48,353 nt of DNA, from assembly GCA_938034705.1 (NCBI GenBank), contig CALHMG010000293.1, positions 1 to 48,353 of the forward strand. Direction: 5' to 3'. Positions 11,101-16,661 of this stretch are shown piece by piece. A program made the position numbers and the translations under genes. Within the stretch, counting starts at the first letter, position 1. Every line of letters starts with the position of its first letter. The stretch comes from an uncultured Gammaproteobacteria bacterium. Lineage in GTDB: Bacteria; Pseudomonadota; Gammaproteobacteria; Arenicellales; CALHMG01. Under the pieces are notes generated by a model that worked only from the letters and a program-made list of their open reading frames with translations, searched no databases and was not told where the DNA came from.

Positions 11101-11604
11101 CTGCGAGAGCAGCTGATTGACACAACGCCCGGGCTGTCAACGCAGATACTCGACAGCATCATTGATGCAGGCGATGTGGATCTGAACTTTGACAATATCG
11201 ACAAATACGTTCCTGAGGCGAGAGAAACCGTCAGCCACATTATCAACCAGGTATCGCGCGTATCCGCCGAGATCGACTCTCTGCTGGGCGACCTGAACGA
11301 GGAACTGGACGACAGCGCCGCATTTGGATCAAACAATGTTGGTTTTTCGGCGGGTGTTGTGAGCGCGTCTCTTTCCATGACAGCTGGATATCTGATCTGG
11401 CTGGTACGCCTTGGATACCTGCTGACAGGCACCATGACGATCCTGCCATCCATCTGGAATATAAACCCCATTCCGGTTCTGGCGGACAGTCGCCGTCCGG
11501 TTGCAAAAGACAAAGAGACGACGGAAGAGATCGAACAAAAGCGTCAGCAGGACAAAAAGAGTTTCGCTGACCAGAAAGAACTGGACATGATGTTCAAAGA
11601 CTAA
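2167..11604 (+). CDS. Giant DUF4347 / beta-helix / cadherin-repeat surface protein, 3145 aa
   Basis: A good ribosome site (AGGA, about six bases upstream) supports the ATG. Domains in order: a cytosolic-looking N-terminus with an LEPR-like motif (LEARYAFDGA, residues 46-55) and no Sec signal; an acidic spacer; DUF4347 (about 197-378, with HIVSHGADG and LLYGCDV); a parallel beta-helix starting with SLRTAI (about 386-840); a short sandwich; 18 cadherin-like repeats of about 106 residues (949-2861), most joined by DxNEAP-type calcium linkers; a Pro/Glu run with acidic low-complexity sequence (2862-2960); an amphipathic helical part; a hydrophobic segment (about 3067-3097); and a charged tail. 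From memory, the last block resembles a C-terminal module shared by other DUF4347 repeat proteins. It is probably an acidic, calcium-stiffened adhesin or surface fibre. The M50/HlyD protein upstream may export or process it. No RTX nonapeptides are seen. Confidence 0.9.
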   Translation: MAVKEALGALLRSRKNDEENAEETRPDPAGPSRSLGLDRATEFRPLEARYAFDGAAPAEMTDMAVDQSADLPPPPAPVSEPAQDDQNQTTASGVDNEPAAESSAAAETADNGDVVADVTSTVQDVDDVLGEIEQSIQAASSDPVVVEESETELVETTEDQIDLVAEETPVEDAAVDETVDSEAIDPVDQPEEDSITQFVFVDNYVDGYETMVESLTADIVAQTGYEGTTEDVIAQLHENGSVDVNDVRIVVIQHESDGFTQIDTALEGHSDIDTLHIVSHGADGNVFLGNSVLTDENFDQHQDAIASWADNLSDRADILLYGCDVTATESGQNLVERLGSATGADVAASRDSTGNGADANWVLEDQFGEIESFTFEASADWGGTLSVFTVTNTNDSGAGSLRTAIDAAIANGISADQIQFNIPVTDAGHFYYQDDGISGQVSTANISVTTAANDSLIGDIDPDFAHSWYSIQLNSALQNLYTTITIDGGTQAGAIGGVPIIEIDGSGAGATTRGLTFTTGNSAVVHGIVINNFGGSGIQSDAANMNLTSTYIGTDISGTIDQGNGGWGLEIYGTDHAIGDGTVTNRNIISGNTEGNIQLRGEDAIVRGNYIGVDATGTKGIETGAGGDGIEIIGNNNTVGGSTAAEGNVISGHIGDGIEVAFGTTGAVIENNLIGTDHTGTQEIGNQYDGIRSSGSVGTHITDNTIASNKGAGIRLDAGSDAVITGNYIGTDSAETLDLGNGNAGIDITSSSSNNMVGGTGAGDGNVIAYNGDVSNPSDGVQVYGDSAIDNTIVGNSIYENEGMAIDLVRTGFEGEGATANDGGAADDADTGPNELVNTPVLSDLFIDRSDRVRGSWDIDAEPNTQYRVDIYTDSTGNGELKTLLWSLVSTTNGNGTAGGGFNIPTSGSVAVGHSITATATKTDAGGSLLSTSEAAPATVLILGNNDPTITSDGGGTTASVNVDENTTAVTDVDAHDTNGDAPLTYAVSGGADQALFTIDGSTGELSFISSVSFETPIDSDTDNVYEVEVEVSDGYGGTDTQLISVTINDVNEFSPDITSDGGAATGDTDIAENSTLATTVTATDGDSGDTLTYSIVGGADQADFVIDSSTGELTFVLAPNFESPTDTGFDNTYEVQVQVADSNSNTDVQTLTVTVKDVNEAPEIMTGGGGTGITHIYAENQTWITQVGAADPDAGDSVTYSISGGVDASLFTVDANTGDLSWITPPDFENPNAAGGGNQYFVDVTATDQLGLTDVQEHRVSVQNVNEDAEITSDGGGATAAVNTAEGTTAVTTVTAVDPEGSTISYSISGGVDQALFGIDASTGVVTFNTAPDFQNPADSDTDNVYEITVTADDGSGNTDTQDISITVTNTNVAPDITSDGGGGVASVNIAENTTTVTTVDATDADGDTVTYSISGGIDQALFNVDANSGVLSFMAAPDFETPADSNTDNIYSVTVMADDGNGGTATQIINVTVTDANEAPDIATAGGFPVVNDNHIENGTVVTTITATDPDAGDTLTFSISGGADAALFSVDANTGELTFNSAPDHESPLDANSDNTYEVTIQVEDGGGLVDTQTHMVSVINQNEAPEITSDGGLGTASVNVIEGNTAVTTVIGNDPESGAVSYSISGGADQALFSIDASTGIVTFNTAPDFNNPADANTDNTYEIEVTAQDSFGLNDTQIISVNVTDTNFSPVITSDGGGVTASLNRGENFLAVTTVAATDSDGDTLSYAIVGGTDQTQFTIDSVTGDLAFASNPDFENPADANADNSYEVQVEVSDGNGGTDIQTITVTIADQQEIPVITSDGAGATANLNVAENQTAVTTVVATDQDASNTLSYSITGGLDQTLFSVDATTGALTFNAAPDFDAPGDSNGDNVYEVTVRVSDGVGGFDSQTISVMVTDANEAPDITSDGAGASASVNINENQTAVTTVTATDPEGDSLSYDITGGSDAALFAIDGTTGDITFLLAPDFETPADSDGDNTYEIQVQVSDGNGNTDVQLISVNVGDAQEVPVITSNGGGATANLAIPENQAAVTTIVATDPDSGNTLSYSITGGADQAEFSVDAVTGELTFITAPDADAPADSDLDNIYEVTVQVSDGAGGTDTQTLNITVVDANEPPTFTSHGGNPTVALNVDETISAITTVTANDPEGSTLTYGTSGGADQHLISVDPNTGVVTFNNPPDFENPIDTNSDGVYEVEISVSDGSSSATQRLEITVNPVNEAPDITSNGGAATGVVNVVEGNTAATTVVATDPEGDTLTFSITGGADQSLFSIDSVTGDVTFNTAPDFGTPADANSDNTYEIVVTADDGNGLTDAQTISINVTDTNFSPVITSDGGGAFLTLNRGENFPGVTTLTATDADGDSLTYSIVGGADQALFTLDATTGQLSWTSLRDFENPTDADGSNDYEVQVEVSDGNGGTDIQTITVNITNMQDLPEITSDGGGATANLNVAENQTVVTTVVATDQDAGSTLSYSISGGTDQGLFSIDPTTGALTFNAAPDFETPGDSNGDNVYEVEVQASDGTGGLDWQVLTITVTGANDAPDITSDGGAATSAINVNENQTVATTVAATDADGDTLTYAITGGADQTLFTIDSNTGDVTFNASPDFENPGDANADNVYEVLVQVSDGNGGMDVQTISISVLNVNEDPTITSNGGGGVATIGVAENSTAVTTVAAIDPDGDALTYLISGGSDAAQFSLDSTTGELAFLTPHNFENPIDLDANNEYMVQVQAHDGNGLLSTQLIRVSVVDVNEAPVMNAGGATATVNTSVSESTTGITTVGATDVDANDTQTYSLVGGADASMFTIDPDSGELVFVSGQDFENPLDADGNNVYEVTVRVTDGAGLADHVTYNVAIDDVVETTVTTEPEPEPEPEPEPETEENGPTAAPTPESETPSPTDPEVNEETETTEENESSEAAGSEVSDESVETIEPTVVLAAEPSSEGSQQDVVNTQPTSEDVRKLRHEIATESERVILALREQLIDTTPGLSTQILDSIIDAGDVDLNFDNIDKYVPEARETVSHIINQVSRVSAEIDSLLGDLNEELDDSAAFGSNNVGFSAGVVSASLSMTAGYLIWLVRLGYLLTGTMTILPSIWNINPIPVLADSRRPVAKDKETTEEIEQKRQQDKKSFADQKELDMMFKD
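5011..10749 (+). repeat. 18 tandem cadherin-like repeats inside the giant gene
   Basis: Each unit is about 318 bp and encodes a beta-sandwich beginning near ITSDGG and passing through VTATD, YSISGG, FENPAD and YEVxVxVSDG. Units begin at about 5011 and end at about 10749. The pattern is imperfect at DNA level, so the array is old, but some blocks are clearly more alike. Units 7-10 pair with units 13-16 at an offset of 1911 bp (six units). Most linkers carry D-x-N-E. Linkers 8/9, 10/11 and 14/15 lack it, reading QQEIP, AQEVP and MQDLP. Confidence 0.9.
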
Positions 11605-11617
11605 CGAGAAATTCTCG
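11605..11617 (+). terminator. Small inverted repeat after the giant gene, weak terminator candidate
   Basis: CGAGAAATTCTCG follows the stop codon directly and is succeeded by AGGGTTTT. The stem is short and the T-run is only four bases, so it would at most attenuate transcription into the GGDEF gene 61 bp downstream. Confidence 0.25.
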
Positions 11618-11665
11618 AGGGTTTTGCACGCACCGGCAGATTCTTGAACGAAATCGGATCAAGCT

Positions 11666-13180
11666 ATGTTTAAGGAACTGAAAAGGAAATTCAATCTGTC
11701 GCCCGCGGTCAAGGTGACTTCGGGTCTCGTGATGATAATGATCTCCGTTTTGATCATCAGTCAGGCACTCGGATTGATTCCGGACACACGAGAAGGTGTT
11801 CTGGAATCAAGAAAGACTCTCGCCGAGAGTGTTGCTGTACAAACATCAATTCTGTCTTCCCTGGATAACAAGGAACTGCTCGAAACATCGATCGAGCAAA
11901 CCCTGAGTCGTGATGACACGATAAAATCCGTCGGTCTTCGGCTTGTTTCCGGTGAACTAGATGTTTCTGTAGGCAGTCATGATGAGCACTGGGTGATTGA
12001 CACATCCGAGAATTCGACGCCGGAAAACATTCGAGTGCCGGTACTGAAAAACGGAGAACTCTGGTCCCATGTCGAGCTGGCATTCGAACCACTGCACAGC
12101 GGATCCTGGTTTCGACCACCGTTCACTTCATTTGTCGCTCTCGTGCTGCTCTCCTCGCTGCTGTGTCTGCTGGGATTCTGGTTATACATAAAGCGGATTA
12201 TCAAGGCGCTCAATCCGTCCGAGGCCATCCCCGCCGAAGTGCGAGCCGCCTACGATTCACTCTCCGAAGGCGTGCTGATCCTGAACTCGTACAACGAAAT
12301 CGTGCTCGCCAACACAGCGCTATGCGACATTCTGAGCACCCGTCCGGACAACCTTTATGGTGAGCTTGCAGAGGATCTGCCCTGGGACTTCGGGGACAAG
12401 ACCAAGTCGCCGTGGGAACTCTGTACAGCGACTAAAGAACCGCTTCGAGGCGCCAGACTGACCGTCGCGCGCAAGGAAAAGAACGCAGCCGACCTCCTGT
12501 GTAATGCGACACCGGTGATTGACGATAGCGACAACGTCAAAGGCGTGATCGTCACTTTTGACGATGTCTCTGAAATCACGCGGATAAGCTCGGAACAGCG
12601 ACAGACCGCCGCCCAGCTTGAACAGGCCAAGGAAGCGCTCGAAGATCAAACCGAAGTCAATGACACCCTGTCTTCCGAGGACTCACTGACCGGCGCTCTC
12701 AATCGATCGGTGTTTTTTGAAAAGCTTGATCAGCTTCTCAAGCAGTCGGACCAGAACGATGCCGCACGCTCACTTGTCGTCATGGACATTGATAACTTCA
12801 AGTCCGTGAATGAAACCTACGGCTACGACCTGGGTGATGAGATTCTCAAATTTGTCGTAGACAAGACCAAGAAAACTGTCAGCAAGGATATCGAAATTGG
12901 ACGTCTTGAGGGTGACTCCTTCGGAATTTTGATTCCCAATAGAAAAATGGAGAGCGCAAAAAAGCTCGCCGAAACCATACGCCTTGCCATTAACCACGGT
13001 GAACCTGACCCTACGCACCCATCATTGAAGGTGACGGTCAGTGTCGGCATCTGTCAGCTGCACGCGAACCACAGAATAGAGACGATTCTTCGAGACGCCG
13101 ACAACGCACTCCAGATATCCAAGGAACAGGGTCGCAACATGGTCACCAACTGGACTGAAGAAACGGTGGAAGCCGCCTGA
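11666..13180 (+). CDS. Membrane PAS-GGDEF protein with degenerate signature (EGDSF)
   Basis: The 504-residue protein has a TM helix (about 17-38), a periplasmic sensor part, a second TM (about 153-178), a PAS domain (about 195-305), a coiled linker and a GGDEF domain (about 335-490). The domain keeps DSLTGALNR, MDIDNFKSVN and SVGI. The active-site loop at 415-419 is EGDSF instead of GGDEF: the first Gly and the fourth-position Glu are replaced. In known diguanylate cyclases this loop binds GTP and metal, so loss of activity is likely and a receptor or scaffold role is possible. It has no EAL domain. It starts 61 bp after the giant surface-protein gene on the same strand, which hints at a shared job in surface attachment. 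The start lacks a clear Shine-Dalgarno sequence. Confidence 0.85.
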   Translation: MFKELKRKFNLSPAVKVTSGLVMIMISVLIISQALGLIPDTREGVLESRKTLAESVAVQTSILSSLDNKELLETSIEQTLSRDDTIKSVGLRLVSGELDVSVGSHDEHWVIDTSENSTPENIRVPVLKNGELWSHVELAFEPLHSGSWFRPPFTSFVALVLLSSLLCLLGFWLYIKRIIKALNPSEAIPAEVRAAYDSLSEGVLILNSYNEIVLANTALCDILSTRPDNLYGELAEDLPWDFGDKTKSPWELCTATKEPLRGARLTVARKEKNAADLLCNATPVIDDSDNVKGVIVTFDDVSEITRISSEQRQTAAQLEQAKEALEDQTEVNDTLSSEDSLTGALNRSVFFEKLDQLLKQSDQNDAARSLVVMDIDNFKSVNETYGYDLGDEILKFVVDKTKKTVSKDIEIGRLEGDSFGILIPNRKMESAKKLAETIRLAINHGEPDPTHPSLKVTVSVGICQLHANHRIETILRDADNALQISKEQGRNMVTNWTEETVEAA

Positions 13181-13190
13181 GACGGCGCGC

Positions 13191-14807
13191 CTACCCAACA
13201 CTCGCTGCCAGGTCTTCGAGCACAAACCCGGCAGCCCGGTCGCCGATCATCATCGACGGCGCGTTGGTGTTTCCGGACGGCAACGTCGGCATCACCGATG
13301 CGTCCGCTACGCGAAGCCCTCGAACACCGCGGACCGCCAGCCTTGGCGTGACCACGGCATCCTCCCCCTGCCCCATTTTGCACGTGCCTGCGGGATGAAA
13401 GACTGTTCTCGCCGTTCGGCGGATATGCTCTTCAAACTCCGCGTCGCTGGACAATCCCGGCGCCGGATACAGCCGCCCCCGGGTCATCGTCCTGAGGGGT
13501 TCTTGCGCAAATATCTCCTCGACGACGCGCATTCCGCGTCTGATCGTCTGCACGTCATGCGCATCAGCAAGAACGCCGGGATTGAGACTGGGGCTGTCAC
13601 CCGGCCTGGCTGAACGCAGGCGAACGCTTCCCCTGGAACGCGGCCGCAAGCAGTAGGTACCAACACCGAACCCGTGAACGTCGTAGTGCTTTGCGCCCTC
13701 AGGTCCGGGAACAATCGCCTGACTGTTCAGCTGCACGTCAGGCCGACCCGCGCCCTCAGTATCAACGAACCCTCCCGCCTCAATGATGTTCGACGAAAGA
13801 AGTCCACGACGGGTCAGCGCATAGTGCATGACGTGGCGAACCGCATTAAGCCCCTTTTGCTGACCGTTAAGACTCCATGGCCGATTGAGCTCGACGGTGT
13901 ACAGCGCGTTGGTATGATCCTGAAAGTTCTGCCCGACTCCCGGGAGATTGCGAACGCAATCAATCCCGAATCTGTCCAGATCGTTCTGGGGACCAATGCC
14001 GGACAGCATAAGCAACTTCGGAGACACAATCGCCCCGGCAGACACGATGACTTCGCCGGTGCAGCCTATGGTCGATACTGCGCCGTGACGATCCTCGACT
14101 TCGACACCGCAGACCACTCCGTCACGCATGACCACCCGATTTACCCGGTGATCTGTCAACACGGAGAATCGTTCGTTCCCAAGCACCGGCTTTATAAACG
14201 CCTGCGCCGAACTGGCGCGACGCCCGAGTCGGGTTGTCGTCTGATAGTACCCAAGCCCGGACTGATCGGCCCCGTTGAAATCATCGTTTAAACGATGGCC
14301 CGCAAGCTCCGCGCTTTGCACGAATCGCTGCGTCATGGGATGACGATAGCGGTGATCGCTGACGGTCAGTGGTCCAGAGTTGCCGTGATACTGGTTACGC
14401 AGTCGCTGGTTGTTTTCGTGACGAATGAACACTGGCAAAACATCCGAGAACGACCAGCCATCGCACCCCATGCTGGCCCAGTCATCATAGTCCTGCGCCT
14501 GCCCGCGTATGTAACACATGGCATTGACCGAACTGCCGCCGCCAAGCACGTTGGCCTGAGGGATATGGTAAGAACGACCACCTAGCTGTGGTTGATCCTC
14601 ACTCTTGAATACGCGAGTGTCCAATGACGTCAGGACCTTAAACAGCGTCGCCGGTATGTGGATAAACAAATTCCTGTCGCGACGCCCCTGCTCGATAAGC
14701 AACACCGACACGCGACCGTCGTCGATCAGCCTGCGGGCCGCCGCACAGCCGGCGGAGCCACCGCCGACAATAATCACATCCCACGTTTTGCGAATCGCTT
14801 CGCTCAT
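13191..14807 (-). CDS. GMC-family FAD-dependent alcohol (choline-type) dehydrogenase
   Basis: The 538-residue protein opens with the FAD dinucleotide fold IIVGGGSAGCAAARRL. It carries the GMC signature near GGGSSVNAMCYIRG, a second GMC signature near SAGAIVSPKLLMLSGIG, and the C-terminal active-site region with FHPAGTCKMG and LPSGNTNAPSMMIGDRAA. Length is typical for the family. Members oxidise primary alcohols or choline with FAD. Here it is the last gene of a catabolic operon and its ATG overlaps the stop of the AtuA-family gene (ATGA), so the two are translationally coupled. It probably oxidises the alcohol entering or leaving that pathway. The substrate cannot be read from sequence. It converges on the GGDEF gene with only 10 bp between them and no terminator seen. 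Confidence 0.9.
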   Translation of the reverse strand: MSEAIRKTWDVIIVGGGSAGCAAARRLIDDGRVSVLLIEQGRRDRNLFIHIPATLFKVLTSLDTRVFKSEDQPQLGGRSYHIPQANVLGGGSSVNAMCYIRGQAQDYDDWASMGCDGWSFSDVLPVFIRHENNQRLRNQYHGNSGPLTVSDHRYRHPMTQRFVQSAELAGHRLNDDFNGADQSGLGYYQTTTRLGRRASSAQAFIKPVLGNERFSVLTDHRVNRVVMRDGVVCGVEVEDRHGAVSTIGCTGEVIVSAGAIVSPKLLMLSGIGPQNDLDRFGIDCVRNLPGVGQNFQDHTNALYTVELNRPWSLNGQQKGLNAVRHVMHYALTRRGLLSSNIIEAGGFVDTEGAGRPDVQLNSQAIVPGPEGAKHYDVHGFGVGTYCLRPRSRGSVRLRSARPGDSPSLNPGVLADAHDVQTIRRGMRVVEEIFAQEPLRTMTRGRLYPAPGLSSDAEFEEHIRRTARTVFHPAGTCKMGQGEDAVVTPRLAVRGVRGLRVADASVMPTLPSGNTNAPSMMIGDRAAGFVLEDLAASVG

Positions 14808-16603
14808 CGAATCGTTCGCAACAGCCCGCTATCAACTTCAACCATTGTCGCCAGCAGGTACTGAGCATAGGTCTTTCCCTGCGGGTCGAGCAGCAGGGAC
14901 AGCGTGCCGCCGCCTCCCAGGCTTTCGTGCAGCAGGAAATTTACCGCGCGAAGGTTCGGCAATTCTGAACGTTCGACCGATCCCTGACATATTTCAGAAA
15001 ACCTCGCTTTGACAAACTCCGGTGTAATCACCTGGAGCATCCAGCTGTAGATATCGTTCGAACGGGCAATGAGTCCGATATTGCAGGTATCGCCTTTGTC
15101 TCCCGATCGAGCGAGACACAGATCGATCAGCCTGCACTGAACCATCTCTCCGGTCGACGCGGCCGTCGCTTCGACACTGATCGGCACAAAGGGTTTTGAC
15201 TCACCTTCTGGCGCCGCACAGTCCACCCGGGTGCTCTCACTGCCAACAATGACGTCAACGTTGACCCGGTCGCGTGAAATAAGAGCCGGCCAGTAGCCGA
15301 CAACTTCACTCGGTCGTGGTCGTCCCTGATCGGCGATGTAAGTGATCCCGGGAATACTCGAGAGCACTTTGGGCACGAGCTGTGGTGCGAAGTCATCCGC
15401 CAGCCGAGCGCGGTCGTGATGGCGGGCCGCAACCTGCAGCATGATTTCGCTCGGTTCGTGTTCATCAAACGGCGGATGAGATCCGTCATAGCCAATAAAG
15501 CACGTATGCGTGTCATCGAAGTTGTCGCGCCCGCCGGCGCTCGCCCAGAAGCCCTCCTCGCAGACGCGCGCTTTGGCGAGAACATCGGGGCCTGAAATCA
15601 ACATCCGCCCGAAGGCCCGATATCCGTTGGCGAAACTGATCGACACCTTGAGTTTCTCCGGCGGCGCCTGTCCCTTGATACCCGACACCCGCACGCGGTC
15701 AGTGCCGTCGGGCTCAAGCTGGATGGAGTCAAATCGTGCCACGCAGTCGGGCGCGAGATAACCGGCCTCGCCCATTTCGTACAGTAGCTGCTCGGTCACG
15801 GTGTCCACGCTGACCAGACCGCCAGTATCCGGGTGCTTTGTCACGACAAAAGTTCCGTCAGCGTCGGCTTCGATCAATGGATAACCCATGTCAGTCCAGC
15901 GCGGAACCTTTTGCCAGTCGGTGAAGTTACCGCCCGTGCACTGCACGCCGCATTCGATGATATGACCGGCCACGATACCCGTGGCAACCTTGTCCCAGTC
16001 ACTTTCCGACCAGCCGAATTCGTAGAGCATGGGCGCGAGTGTCACGCCAGTGTCCGTCACCCGCCCCGTTATGACGATGTTTGCGCCCATCTCCAGCGCT
16101 TTGACCACACCTCTCGCGCCAAGGTACACGTTGGCAGAGAGAACGTTATCCAAAACACTGTCGATCGATTCGCCCGTATCAAGATTCAGCAGTGGCTCGC
16201 CGTCAGCAACCAGTGTTTTGACGTCATCGAATATGTCGTCGCCCATCACCACGCCGACTTTGACTCTGTCGGCCAGCCCAAGCTCCTCGGCCAGCGCCTC
16301 GACCGCCGCCTTGCATGCCAGCGGATTGATGCCGCCGGCGTTGGTGATCACCTTTACGTTGCCTTCGACACACTGCGCCAGCACATCACGAAGCTGGCTG
16401 AGAAAATCTGCGGTGAACCCCGCCTGTGGGTTTCTCGATTTCGCCTTCTGCAGCAATGCCATGGTGATCTCGGCAAGATAATCCATCACCAGATAGTCAA
16501 CCGGGCCCCCTGCTATCTGGCGACGAGCCGCGGTTGGATCATCACCCCAGAAGCCGCCGCAGTTGGCGATTGTAATCTTTGATCGACGTTGAAGTCCTGA
16601 CAC
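14804..16603 (-). CDS. AtuA-family (acyclic terpene utilisation) protein
   Basis: I place the start at the GTG at 16603, which follows AGGAGA by about six bases and gives 599 residues, the usual size. The longer open frame to 16771 adds a low-quality N-terminus that overlaps the next gene. The protein begins ITIANCGGFWGDDPTA and carries KVITNAGGINP, VITGRVTDTG, and a C-terminal AtuA-like part with ARSGDKGDTCNIGLIAR. In Pseudomonas AtuA belongs to citronellol/geraniol breakdown, but its exact reaction is uncertain and the family is used in other acyl-CoA routes. Here no biotin carboxylase partner (AtuC/AtuF) is present. It follows the acyl-CoA dehydrogenase after 58 bp and overlaps the GMC gene by 4 bp. 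Confidence 0.88.
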   Translation of the reverse strand: MSGLQRRSKITIANCGGFWGDDPTAARRQIAGGPVDYLVMDYLAEITMALLQKAKSRNPQAGFTADFLSQLRDVLAQCVEGNVKVITNAGGINPLACKAAVEALAEELGLADRVKVGVVMGDDIFDDVKTLVADGEPLLNLDTGESIDSVLDNVLSANVYLGARGVVKALEMGANIVITGRVTDTGVTLAPMLYEFGWSESDWDKVATGIVAGHIIECGVQCTGGNFTDWQKVPRWTDMGYPLIEADADGTFVVTKHPDTGGLVSVDTVTEQLLYEMGEAGYLAPDCVARFDSIQLEPDGTDRVRVSGIKGQAPPEKLKVSISFANGYRAFGRMLISGPDVLAKARVCEEGFWASAGGRDNFDDTHTCFIGYDGSHPPFDEHEPSEIMLQVAARHHDRARLADDFAPQLVPKVLSSIPGITYIADQGRPRPSEVVGYWPALISRDRVNVDVIVGSESTRVDCAAPEGESKPFVPISVEATAASTGEMVQCRLIDLCLARSGDKGDTCNIGLIARSNDIYSWMLQVITPEFVKARFSEICQGSVERSELPNLRAVNFLLHESLGGGGTLSLLLDPQGKTYAQYLLATMVEVDSGLLRTIR

Positions 16604-16661
16604 GCTGACTCTCCTGGGTATGCGATAGGTTGATAGTTGGCCTGACTCTGGAGGCCTCTTG

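Noticed and set aside
13674..14291. Plus-strand open frame of 205 codons
   Set aside because: It is opposite the GMC dehydrogenase, which is a full-length match to its family.
15833..16582. Plus-strand open frame of 249 codons
   Set aside because: It is antisense to the AtuA-family gene and has no domain or ribosome site.
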